DNA of 64,000 nt from Neptunomonas qingdaonensis. GTDB lineage: Bacteria > Pseudomonadota > Gammaproteobacteria > Pseudomonadales > Balneatricaceae. Position 1 is the first letter of the stretch, and each line of letters opens with the position of its first letter. The stretch lies in the NCBI RefSeq assembly GCF_900113275.1, contig NZ_FOOU01000008.1, positions 62,001 through 126,000 of the forward strand, in the 5' to 3' direction. A program made the position numbers and the translations under genes. Positions 1 through 6,667 of this stretch are shown here, piece after piece. Below the pieces are notes generated by a model. That model saw nothing but the letters and a program-made list of their open reading frames with translations. It did no database searches and was not told the origin of the DNA.

Positions 1-2
1 GC

Positions 3-554
3 GCATACGAGCAAGGCGTCAAAGCACTGTCTGATAACGTGGGTGTTCGCTCGCTCGGTAACGGCGACGCGAGTGACGCTCCCAACCAATGCCAAGCGAC
101 CCTGTTTACCACTTCTGCAGAGGTGTTCCTTAATGATGATCGACTGCAGGACGAGGTGTTCGGCGCTTGCTCTTTATTGATCGAATGCGACGATATGGCG
201 CAAGTAAAGTCCGTTGCAGAAAAGCTGGAAGGGCAGTTAACGGCGACTATTCAGATGGAAGAGGGCGATATTGAGCAGGCTAAGCTACTACTGCCAGCCT
301 TGGAAGAAAGGGCGGGTCGGGTGTTAGTGAATGGCTGGCCAACCGGGGTTGAAGTGTGCCATGCCATGGTTCATGGCGGACCGTTTCCTGCCACCTCAGA
401 CTCGCGGACGACCTCAGTCGGAAGTGCCGCAATTTATCGCTTTTTGCGTCCTGTGTGCTACCAAAATATGCCTCAAGCCTTGTTGCCTGAAGTACTGCGC
501 GATGGAAATCCGTTGAAAGTGTCTCAGTTAATGGATGGCAAGAGAGTCGTCTAA
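3..554 (+). CDS. alpha-ketoglutaric semialdehyde dehydrogenase, C-terminal part (partial)
   Basis: This is the last 184 codons of a gene that begins before the window; the frame is open from base 3 to the TAA at 552-554. The family (NADP-dependent aldehyde dehydrogenases acting on 2,5-dioxopentanoate) oxidises alpha-ketoglutarate semialdehyde to 2-oxoglutarate at the end of sugar-acid and hydroxyproline breakdown. The C-terminal signature GPFPATSDSRTTSVG followed by AIYRFLRPVCYQ is characteristic of this subgroup, where the Thr/Ser-rich stretch replaces the usual ALDH ending. The catalytic Cys and Glu lie upstream and cannot be seen. A strong terminator follows at once, so this is the last gene of its transcript. 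Confidence 0.85.
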   Translation, partial: AYEQGVKALSDNVGVRSLGNGDASDAPNQCQATLFTTSAEVFLNDDRLQDEVFGACSLLIECDDMAQVKSVAEKLEGQLTATIQMEEGDIEQAKLLLPALEERAGRVLVNGWPTGVEVCHAMVHGGPFPATSDSRTTSVGSAAIYRFLRPVCYQNMPQALLPEVLRDGNPLKVSQLMDGKRVV

Positions 555-563
555 AGGTCTGAT

Positions 564-595
564 AAGCGAGACCATCTGCTGTGGTCTCGCTTTTT
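564..595 (+). terminator. Rho-independent terminator after the dehydrogenase
   Basis: A perfect 11-bp stem (564-574 with 582-592, arms AAGCGAGACCA and TGGTCTCGCTT) and a 7-nt loop is followed by a T run ending at 595. It starts 9 bp after the stop codon. Confidence 0.9.
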
Positions 596-663
596 GTACA
601 TTCATATTTTGGAACTAAGCATGGATTCTTCCCTTAAGAGCAGGGGAAATGCTGTTCTCCCGT

Positions 664-1341
664 TTACCACGCAATCCTGCTGCCGTCGTAATCAAAGTAG
701 CCTTTGTTCATATCCGCTGGATAGGCAGGACTAATCTGATCTACTACCTTTCGCATACCTGCCACGCTGGTGGCTATGTCGATATCGCCCTCGGGACCTC
801 CCATATCTGTTCTTACATGCCCGGGATGCAACAGCAGGCAACTGATTTCCATGGCTTCCTGGTCTTTTGCAAAGCAGCGTACCGCCATATTCAGTGCCGT
901 TTTTGATGAACGATAAGCGTAGGCTCCTGCTCCATTGACAGCGAGTGAGGCCATCTTGCTGGTGGTGAAGGCCATCACTTTGCGTTCCGATAACCTCACG
1001 TTTTCTACCAGGGCTTCTGCGATACGGATAGGTGCGATGCAGTTGATTTCAAACGAACGTAGCCAGTCGCGGTTGTCGACCTGCTCGAGGGTTTGGCTTT
1101 TATCCAGATAAACCCCGGCGTTATTCCAGACAATATCGATCGGGATGCCGGCTAGTGTTGATGTTAACGCTTTGATGGATGCTGGATTGCTTAGGTCCAG
1201 AGTCACGGCTTCTGCTCCTTCTGCTAATGACTCGTCCGGGCTACGGCTGGCCGCAAAAACGCGCCATCCGTCCCGTCGATAGGATCGTGCCAAAGCAAGA
1301 CCGATACCCCGGTTAGCACCGGTAATTAATATAGTGGGCAT
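664..1341 (-). CDS. short-chain dehydrogenase/reductase (SDR) family oxidoreductase
   Basis: A 225-residue protein with the classical SDR layout: the nucleotide-binding motif TGANRGIG near residue 8, NNAG near residue 93, and the catalytic pair YRSSK near residue 143. Length and motifs fit a single-domain NAD(P)H-dependent carbonyl or alcohol oxidoreductase of the CsgA/sniffer-like type; the substrate cannot be read from sequence. The ATG at 1341 is preceded by a GGGAG Shine-Dalgarno sequence and lies 24 bp after the stop of the upstream SnoaL-like gene, so the two are probably cotranscribed. Confidence 0.85.
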   Translation of the reverse strand: MPTILITGANRGIGLALARSYRRDGWRVFAASRSPDESLAEGAEAVTLDLSNPASIKALTSTLAGIPIDIVWNNAGVYLDKSQTLEQVDNRDWLRSFEINCIAPIRIAEALVENVRLSERKVMAFTTSKMASLAVNGAGAYAYRSSKTALNMAVRCFAKDQEAMEISCLLLHPGHVRTDMGGPEGDIDIATSVAGMRKVVDQISPAYPADMNKGYFDYDGSRIAW

Positions 1342-1365
1342 TTGATCAGGCTCCCTTTCAGTGAA

Positions 1366-1899
1366 TTATTGGTAAAGTGCCACTAGGCTATCGCTGAGTA
1401 GTTTAACATCCGGCATTGTTGCTTGAAGCTCTGATGAGAGAGCCCATGGGTATGGAAGCTTATCAAACCAGGATAATACGTCAGGCTGCAGCGCCTGAGG
1501 TAAAATAACCATATGCTCGATAGTAATGACCAGATGATTGGCGAGGCAAGGGACGTTCTTCTCAAAACCCCATTGATAGTCTCCATAGCCCAGCCGTAAA
1601 GATCCGGAGGTTTTTTCAGTCATGCACACTATCCAGCGGCAGTTGAGCTGATTTTGGTTTTGCTGCACCGTGTCAGTGAGACAAAGGGTATAAATATTTT
1701 CATAGGTGGTGTTGAATTCGCAGACCAGTGTCTGTGTGATGTTATCCAACCCCGTCACCTTGGCGGGAAATGATATGTTGTCTGTTTGCACACTCATCTC
1801 GAGTGTGGCGTGCTGAGAAAACACACGTTTCATCAAATGCGGTTTGTTGTTGTCTTTGGCTTTTATATATTGGCTAATCAATATCTTATTGTTATTCAT
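1366..1899 (-). CDS. SnoaL/NTF2-like domain protein
   Basis: A 177-residue soluble protein without signal peptide. The N-terminal two thirds (a short helix, then HLMKRVFSQHATLEMSV and an alternating beta region ending in HLVITIEHMVIL) look like the cone-shaped NTF2/SnoaL fold found in small polyketide-cyclase-like and unknown proteins. It sits 24 bp upstream of the SDR gene on the same strand; such pairs often modify the same small molecule, but no substrate is implied here. Fold assignment rests on pattern only and no catalytic residues are identified. Confidence 0.6.
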   Translation of the reverse strand: MNNNKILISQYIKAKDNNKPHLMKRVFSQHATLEMSVQTDNISFPAKVTGLDNITQTLVCEFNTTYENIYTLCLTDTVQQNQNQLNCRWIVCMTEKTSGSLRLGYGDYQWGFEKNVPCLANHLVITIEHMVILPQALQPDVLSWFDKLPYPWALSSELQATMPDVKLLSDSLVALYQ

Positions 1900-1935
1900 A
1901 GATATAGTTTCGGATGGTTTTACTTTGGTTGGACG

Positions 1936-1970
1936 GGAGGGCCTGGCGCTTTTCAGCGTTGCGGCCCTCC
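1936..1970 (-). terminator. inverted repeat, possible end of the TRAP operon
   Basis: Arms GGAGGGCC (1936-1943) and GGCCCTCC (1963-1970) enclose a second small hairpin (CGCT/AGCG). It lies about 45 bp past the dctM stop on the minus strand. There is no T run on either side, so it may be a Rho-dependent end, a 3' stabilising hairpin or an operator of the gene starting at 1899. Confidence 0.4.
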
Positions 1971-2014
1971 TTATGTTATCGCTGCGGCTCTATCTTATGG
2001 GTAATGGGAATGGG

Positions 2015-3322
2015 TTAGGGTCCGCTCATTGATGTTGGAAGATAAGTCACGATCTGAGGAAACAGATAGATCAATACCACAGCAAACAGGATCAGCAAGA
2101 AAAACGGTAGTGCAGCGCGGGCTACATACAGAATGTCTTTGCCGGTTAGCGCCTGAATAACGAACAGGTTAAACCCGACCGGTGGTGTGATTTGTGACAT
2201 CTCAACCACTAATACGATGTAGATACCAAACCAAAGCAGGTCGATACCGGCCTGTTGCACCATCGGCAATACCACGGCCACAGTGAGTACTACCACTGAT
2301 ATACCATCAAGGAAGCATCCCAGCGCGACAAATAAAATGGTCAGGTAGATCAACAGCACCCCAGGAGAGAGGGACATATGACCGATCCATTCAGCCAACG
2401 CTTTGGGAATACCCAGAAAGCCCATCGCCAGGGTCAGAAAATGTGCTCCAGCCAGAATCAAGCCAATCATACATGAGCTTTTGACCGCGCCGGTCAAACT
2501 TTCCCCAAAACTGCTCCTATTTAACGATCCAGTCACACCCGCCAGAAACAGTGCGCCAACGACACCCAGCGCAGCGGCTTCGGTTGGGGTGGTAAAACCA
2601 CCATAGATGGAGCCCAGTACAAAACCAATCAAACCCAAAATTGGCAACAATAAGCGTAAGGCTTTGATCTTTGCCGCAAAGGAAACATGCGATTTATCGT
2701 GTTGTGGCAGCTCGTCTTTGTTCAGCAACGCCCATATGACGGTGTAGCCCATGAACAAAGTAACCAATAACAAACCTGGCAGAGCACCCGCGATAAACAG
2801 GCGACCAATCGATACCTCTGCGGCCACGCCGTAAACAATCAGGATAATCGAAGGTGGAATCAGCAGCCCCAAGGTGCCTGATCCGGCAAGAGTACCTACT
2901 GCCATTTTGTCACTGTATCCCTGAGCTTTGAGCTCTGGCAATGTCATTCTGCCGATGGTGGCAGCCGTGGCTGCAGAAGAGCCGGATACCGCAGCAAAAA
3001 TACCACAACTGAGCACGTTAACATGCAATAGCTTGCCGGGTAGCCCGCTTAACCAGGGGGATAGTCCTTTAAACAGATCTTCTGACAGACGGGTACGAAA
3101 GAGTATTTCGCCCATCCAGATAAACAGTGGCAATGCCGTTAGTGACCACGAGGTACTTGATCCCCAGGTCGAGGTGGCAAATAGTAAACCGATCTGATCG
3201 TTACCTGACAGAAGCAGGCCTAATACACCTACGCCAAACAGCGCTAAAGAAACCCATACTCCCAGCGCCAGCATCAGCAGCATGAACACCGCCAGGGAGA
3301 TGGCGATTATGGTCATATCCAT
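2015..3322 (-). CDS. dctM: TRAP transporter large permease, DctM family
   Basis: A 435-residue integral membrane protein with about 12 hydrophobic segments, the normal size for the large TRAP subunit, which forms the sodium-driven transport channel. Family signatures include GSGTLGLLIPPSIILIVYG and, near the C terminus, EMSQITPPVGFNLFV. The start codon overlaps the dctQ stop (TAATG), so the two permease subunits are translationally coupled. Together with DctP and DctQ it should import an organic anion, C4-dicarboxylate-like by family, with the exact substrate unknown. Confidence 0.95.
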   Translation of the reverse strand: MDMTIIAISLAVFMLLMLALGVWVSLALFGVGVLGLLLSGNDQIGLLFATSTWGSSTSWSLTALPLFIWMGEILFRTRLSEDLFKGLSPWLSGLPGKLLHVNVLSCGIFAAVSGSSAATAATIGRMTLPELKAQGYSDKMAVGTLAGSGTLGLLIPPSIILIVYGVAAEVSIGRLFIAGALPGLLLVTLFMGYTVIWALLNKDELPQHDKSHVSFAAKIKALRLLLPILGLIGFVLGSIYGGFTTPTEAAALGVVGALFLAGVTGSLNRSSFGESLTGAVKSSCMIGLILAGAHFLTLAMGFLGIPKALAEWIGHMSLSPGVLLIYLTILFVALGCFLDGISVVVLTVAVVLPMVQQAGIDLLWFGIYIVLVVEMSQITPPVGFNLFVIQALTGKDILYVARAALPFFLLILFAVVLIYLFPQIVTYLPTSMSGP

Positions 3323-3840
3323 TAGATTTCCTCCAGGTTAAGCTCGTTTTCATGAGCTTTATAGGAGGGCGTTTTACGTCTTAACATGGCGATAACGTCA
3401 TCCAGAATAGCTATATTTAATATAAGAATACCCAGTGCCACAGGTACCTGCGGCATCCAGATTGGCACCGAAACATACCCGGAAGAAACCTCTTCAAAAA
3501 TGTATGATTCCCAAACCATATGGATGGAGTAGAAAGACATAAAACTGACGAGTAACAGCGCAAGAATAAGGACCAATAACTCTTGAATGTAACGAGAGCC
3601 TTCTCTCCAGTGTTGAATCACCAGCGTGACTCTTATATGCCCGCCTTCACGGAAGGTATAAGCAAGCCCGAAAAATGTGGCAGCGGCCAGCGCGTAACCT
3701 GAAAAATCTTCTGCAGAGGGCACAATAAAACCCAATATCCTGCCGACAATTTGCGCGCTAATAATGAGTGTGATCAGGACAATACAGAAGCCAGATAAGT
3801 ATCCGGATGCCAGATAGAGCTTGTTGAGTAGAGAGCGCAT
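3322..3840 (-). CDS. dctQ: TRAP transporter small permease, DctQ family
   Basis: A 172-residue protein with four predicted membrane helices, the standard small TRAP subunit that packs against DctM. Recognisable pieces are the first helix region SGFCIVLITLIISAQIVGR and the following FSGYALAAATFFGLAYTFREGGHIRV, which is typical of the DctQ domain. It lies between dctP (57-bp gap containing a hairpin) and dctM (1-nt overlap) and has an AGGG Shine-Dalgarno sequence before the ATG at 3840. Confidence 0.92.
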   Translation of the reverse strand: MRSLLNKLYLASGYLSGFCIVLITLIISAQIVGRILGFIVPSAEDFSGYALAAATFFGLAYTFREGGHIRVTLVIQHWREGSRYIQELLVLILALLLVSFMSFYSIHMVWESYIFEEVSSGYVSVPIWMPQVPVALGILILNIAILDDVIAMLRRKTPSYKAHENELNLEEI

Positions 3841-3859
3841 AATAACAACCCTGTATGAT

Positions 3860-3882
3860 GGCCCTGCTGATTTCGCAGGGCC
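3860..3882 (-). promoter_or_regulatory. intercistronic hairpin between dctP and dctQ
   Basis: A perfect 8-bp stem (GGCCCTGC/GCAGGGCC) with a 7-nt loop lies just after the dctP stop and before dctQ. There is no T run, so it is not a classical terminator. By analogy with other binding-protein operons it probably protects the dctP message and lowers permease expression relative to the binding protein. Confidence 0.55.
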
Positions 3883-3897
3883 TGTTGGCGTCGTTGA

Positions 3898-4878
3898 TTA
3901 CTGATTGAAGGTTTTAAGAATAGCTTCAACTTCAGGGGCTTCAGCTTTCCACTCTTCGATCATGGTAGCGCCGATTTTATTCAGCTCAGCAATCAGCTCT
4001 TCGGATGGTTCAGACACGATAATGCCTTTATCGGCTAAGGTCTGCGTATCTTCCTGTGCTTTAGTTCTAACACCAGCCCAACCTTTGGCTTCGGCATTCG
4101 CGGCAGCATCAAGAATGACCTGTTGGGTCTTTTTATCCAGGCGCTTGAATGAGCGGTTGTTGACGACAACCACATTCTTTGGGATCCAGGCACGGATATC
4201 TGTGTAATGACTCAGATAATCCCATGCCTGACCGTTTACGCCCGTGGAAGGCGAAGTGACCATCGCATCGATAATACCGGTACTGAACGCTTGTGGGATC
4301 TCTGGCACTTGCACTGTTGTTGGTGAGGTATTCATCAAATCAGCCAAGCGGGAAGTTGATGGGCTGTAGGCTCGCATCTTTAACCCTGAGATATCTGCCA
4401 GTGTGTTAACAGGTACTTTGGTGTAAAGACTCTGGGCAGGCCATGCAACGGTGTACAACAGCATCATACCTTCTTTTTTAAGCTGCTTTTCGACTTCTGG
4501 TTTGGCTGCACTCCAGAGTTTCTCGGCGCTATCGTAGGTTGTTGCCAAGAAGGGGATGTTATCGTGTTTGAAGACCGGGTGGGTATTACCCATAATACCG
4601 ATAAAGACCTCTCCCAGCTGAACCTGACCGGTTTTGACTGCGCGTGGGATTTCAGGATGCTTGATCAGCGAAGCACCGGAATGGACAACGATAACTAACT
4701 CACCAGCGGTGTTGCTTTTGACCTCTTCGGCAAACTGGTTGGCGATCTGAGTCGGAAGATTAGCATCGCCATACGGCGTTGGCATATGCCATTGCGTTTC
4801 TGCGAAAGCGCTGCCCGCAGTTCCGAGCGTCAGTAAGGATGCAATCAGGATTGCGGCTCGATTGGGTACAAATTTCAT
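3898..4878 (-). CDS. dctP: TRAP transporter substrate-binding protein, DctP family
   Basis: A 326-residue periplasmic protein with a clear Sec signal peptide (positive start, hydrophobic core, cleavage after SAFA near residue 26). The mature protein carries the DctP-family landmarks: the conserved Arg in GLKMRAYSPSTSRLADLM that clamps the ligand carboxylate, followed by VPEIPQAFSTGIIDAMVTSPST. It captures the substrate and hands it to DctQM. It is the first gene of the operon, behind a sigma-54 promoter about 60 bp upstream, and has a GGAGA Shine-Dalgarno sequence. The substrate is inferred to be a carboxylate only. Confidence 0.93.
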   Translation of the reverse strand: MKFVPNRAAILIASLLTLGTAGSAFAETQWHMPTPYGDANLPTQIANQFAEEVKSNTAGELVIVVHSGASLIKHPEIPRAVKTGQVQLGEVFIGIMGNTHPVFKHDNIPFLATTYDSAEKLWSAAKPEVEKQLKKEGMMLLYTVAWPAQSLYTKVPVNTLADISGLKMRAYSPSTSRLADLMNTSPTTVQVPEIPQAFSTGIIDAMVTSPSTGVNGQAWDYLSHYTDIRAWIPKNVVVVNNRSFKRLDKKTQQVILDAAANAEAKGWAGVRTKAQEDTQTLADKGIIVSEPSEELIAELNKIGATMIEEWKAEAPEVEAILKTFNQ

Positions 4879-4940
4879 TATTATTTCTCCAAATCAAAGG
4901 TTTGTTAGCGATACCAATGGCATTTGCTACCCTTGTATAA

Positions 4941-4956
4941 AGCAAGCCCCGTACCA
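4941..4956 (-). promoter_or_regulatory. sigma-54 (-24/-12) promoter of dctPQM
   Basis: On the minus strand the sequence TGGTACGGGGCTTGCT matches the sigma-54 consensus TGGCACG-N4-TTGCW with one change, and the GG/GC spacing is correct. Transcription would start near 4930 and give a leader of about 50 nt before dctP. The adjacent gene encodes a sigma-54-dependent activator, which supports the call. Confidence 0.82.
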
Positions 4957-5026
4957 TACTTTGAGATGTAAATAATATTGTTTAAAAACAGATGTTTGAG
5001 AAGTTTTGTATTAGTCTAACCATCTC

Positions 5027-5082
5027 TTGTGGGTCAGTTTTGACACAAAAAAAAGCGGCATTGTGAGTCAGTTTTAACTCAC
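5027..5082. promoter_or_regulatory. two palindromic repeats, candidate DctD enhancer sites
   Basis: Two 22-bp elements at 5027-5048 and 5061-5082 share the core TTGTG(G/A)GTCAGTTTT followed by an inverted half (GACACAA or AACTCAC). Their starts are 34 bp apart, about three helical turns, and they lie 70-140 bp upstream of the sigma-54 promoter, the usual place for activator sites. The second copy also forms the upper stem of the dctD terminator. Binding by the adjacent DctD-like protein is inferred. Confidence 0.55.
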
Positions 5083-5089
5083 GCCGCTC
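5047..5089 (-). terminator. Rho-independent terminator of the dctB-dctD transcript
   Basis: On the minus strand a two-part stem (AGCGGC/GCCGCT outside, GTGAGT/ACTCAC inside) is followed by eight T residues. It begins about 38 bp past the dctD stop codon and insulates dctD from the dctPQM promoter. Confidence 0.85.
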
Positions 5090-5126
5090 TCAAATCGCTC
5101 ATCGCTCAAGTCTTTTGGCTGTAAAA

Positions 5127-6494
5127 TCAGTCGGCTGTAAAGTCGCTGCGGTCCAATCCATACTTTTTCATGCGCAGGTAGAGTTTTTTGCGGGGGATAT
5201 CAAGTGCCTGGGCAGTCAATTCCACATGACCCTTGTTAGCCTTTAGCGCGGCTAAAATAACCCCCTCCTCATAGCTGGCAAGCAGTTCGTCCAGATTGCC
5301 CTCTTTCGTTGCCTGATTAAAGTCGGTATCAACGCTGCTTTCATGCGCAGAAGGTAACCCCAGCACCCAACGTTCTGCAGCATTACGTAATTCCCGGACA
5401 TTGCCAGGCCAGGACTGCATGCTTAACTGCCGCAATAAGGGTGCAGGCACCGCTTGACTCTCACGAGCGAAACGCTGGTTAGCTTGTTCTGCAAAATAGC
5501 TGAACAAAACAGGTATATCAGCCTTGCGTTGATCAAGACTAGGGATATCAATACGCGCAACATTGAGGCGGTAGTATAGGTCTTCTCTAAATGTTCCTTG
5601 ATCAGCGGCATCGCGAAGGTCAATTTTAGAAGCAGCAATAACCCGGATATCGACATCGATATCCGCATTACCACCGAGGCGTTGCAGAGTCCGCTCCTGC
5701 AATACCCGGAGCAGCCGTACCTGAAGAGAAGCCGGCATGCTTTCTATTTCATCCAGAAACAAGGTGCCACCGCTGGCGTACTCTATCTTACCTATTCGTT
5801 TTTTTTGTGCGCCGGTAAATGCGCCAGCTTCATGGCCAAATAACTCGCTTTCTATGAGTGATTCAGTCAGTGCTCCACAATTAAGCGCGACAAAGGCTTT
5901 TTTCGCTCGGGGACTGAAATCATGCAGGCACTGGGCAACAACTTCCTTACCGGTACCTGTAGCACCATTGATGATTAGGTCTACATCGACCTGGGCTAGC
6001 TGTAAAACGGTTTGTCGAAGGCGCAGCATGGATGCTGTCTGGCCAACCAAGCGATTATCAATTTCGTGCTGTCCTTGAATCACCTGCCGTAAAGCGCGAT
6101 TTTCCAGTACCAACTGGCGCTTTTTCCAGGCTCGCTGCACCGTGTTGAGATGGTGTTGCGGATCATCTGTTTTTTCCAGAAAGTCGTAAGCACCCATTCT
6201 GATTGCCTGAATTGCAATGGCTATGTCGGAATGACCACTAAACATGATGACCGGAATCTCAGGATCTATGTCAAGTACTTGCTGCAAGACTTCAAGACCA
6301 TCCATGCCATGCATGCGCACGTCACAGATAATCACCCCCCGCCAGCTTTTGGAGCACTCAGCTATAGCGGCAAGCGGATTTTCAAAAGCGATGGCGTCAT
6401 AGCCTTCCAACTGGAGCGTCTGCATCATTGATTCGCGCACTATTTCTTCATCATCGATGACGATTATCTGGCCATCATGTACGGCTGAGCTCAT
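5127..6494 (-). CDS. sigma-54-dependent response regulator, DctD type
   Basis: A 455-residue protein with three domains: an N-terminal receiver (acidic pair at 14-15, phosphoacceptor Asp58 in IICDVRM), a central AAA+ domain with Walker A GATGTGKE near residue 177 and the sigma-54 contact loop GAFTGA, and a C-terminal Fis-type helix-turn-helix (ELTAQALDIPRKKLYLRMKK). On phosphorylation it should hydrolyse ATP to open sigma-54 promoters, most likely the one upstream of dctP. Its ATG overlaps the stop of a small chimeric frame (ATGA). It is probably cotranscribed with the upstream kinase gene. Confidence 0.93.
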   Translation of the reverse strand: MSSAVHDGQIIVIDDEEIVRESMMQTLQLEGYDAIAFENPLAAIAECSKSWRGVIICDVRMHGMDGLEVLQQVLDIDPEIPVIMFSGHSDIAIAIQAIRMGAYDFLEKTDDPQHHLNTVQRAWKKRQLVLENRALRQVIQGQHEIDNRLVGQTASMLRLRQTVLQLAQVDVDLIINGATGTGKEVVAQCLHDFSPRAKKAFVALNCGALTESLIESELFGHEAGAFTGAQKKRIGKIEYASGGTLFLDEIESMPASLQVRLLRVLQERTLQRLGGNADIDVDIRVIAASKIDLRDAADQGTFREDLYYRLNVARIDIPSLDQRKADIPVLFSYFAEQANQRFARESQAVPAPLLRQLSMQSWPGNVRELRNAAERWVLGLPSAHESSVDTDFNQATKEGNLDELLASYEEGVILAALKANKGHVELTAQALDIPRKKLYLRMKKYGLDRSDFTAD

Positions 6495-6667
6495 GACTTA
6501 TTTCTCCGGTATTCGGCTAGTAGCAGGATACAGAATGATGCGCCGCTGTCTGATTCATAATCTATGACGATTATCTGGCCATCATGTATGGCTGAGCTCA
6601 TGGTTTGCTTCTCCGGTATTCGGGTAACTGGATACAAAATGACGCGCCGCTGCCTGAGTCGTCATCT
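6457..6667. repeat. tandem duplication across the dctB-dctD junction
   Basis: Two direct copies of about 105 bp (6457-6563 and 6564-6667) differ by scattered substitutions and one 3-bp indel. One copy holds the real start of dctD, the other the real end of dctB. The duplicated segment spanned the original ATGA junction, so the region between the genes now holds a second junction. Divergence shows that it is not a recent or assembly-generated duplication. Confidence 0.9.
6491..6601 (-). CDS. 36-residue chimeric reading frame (DctD N terminus fused to DctB C terminus)
   Basis: Created by the tandem duplication: it begins MSSAIHDGQIIVID like DctD and ends SGASFCILLLAEYRRNKS like DctB. Its ATG overlaps the dctB stop and its TGA overlaps the dctD ATG, so ribosomes can pass through all three frames by stop-start coupling. 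No function is implied. The frame may be kept only because it maintains translational coupling from dctB to dctD. Whether the peptide accumulates is unknown. Confidence 0.5.
   Translation of the reverse strand: MSSAIHDGQIIVIDYESDSGASFCILLLAEYRRNKS

Noticed and set aside
1786..2032. Two short plus-strand frames between the SnoaL-like gene and dctM.
   Set aside because: They cross the start of the SnoaL-like gene and the inverted repeat, and lack ribosome sites.
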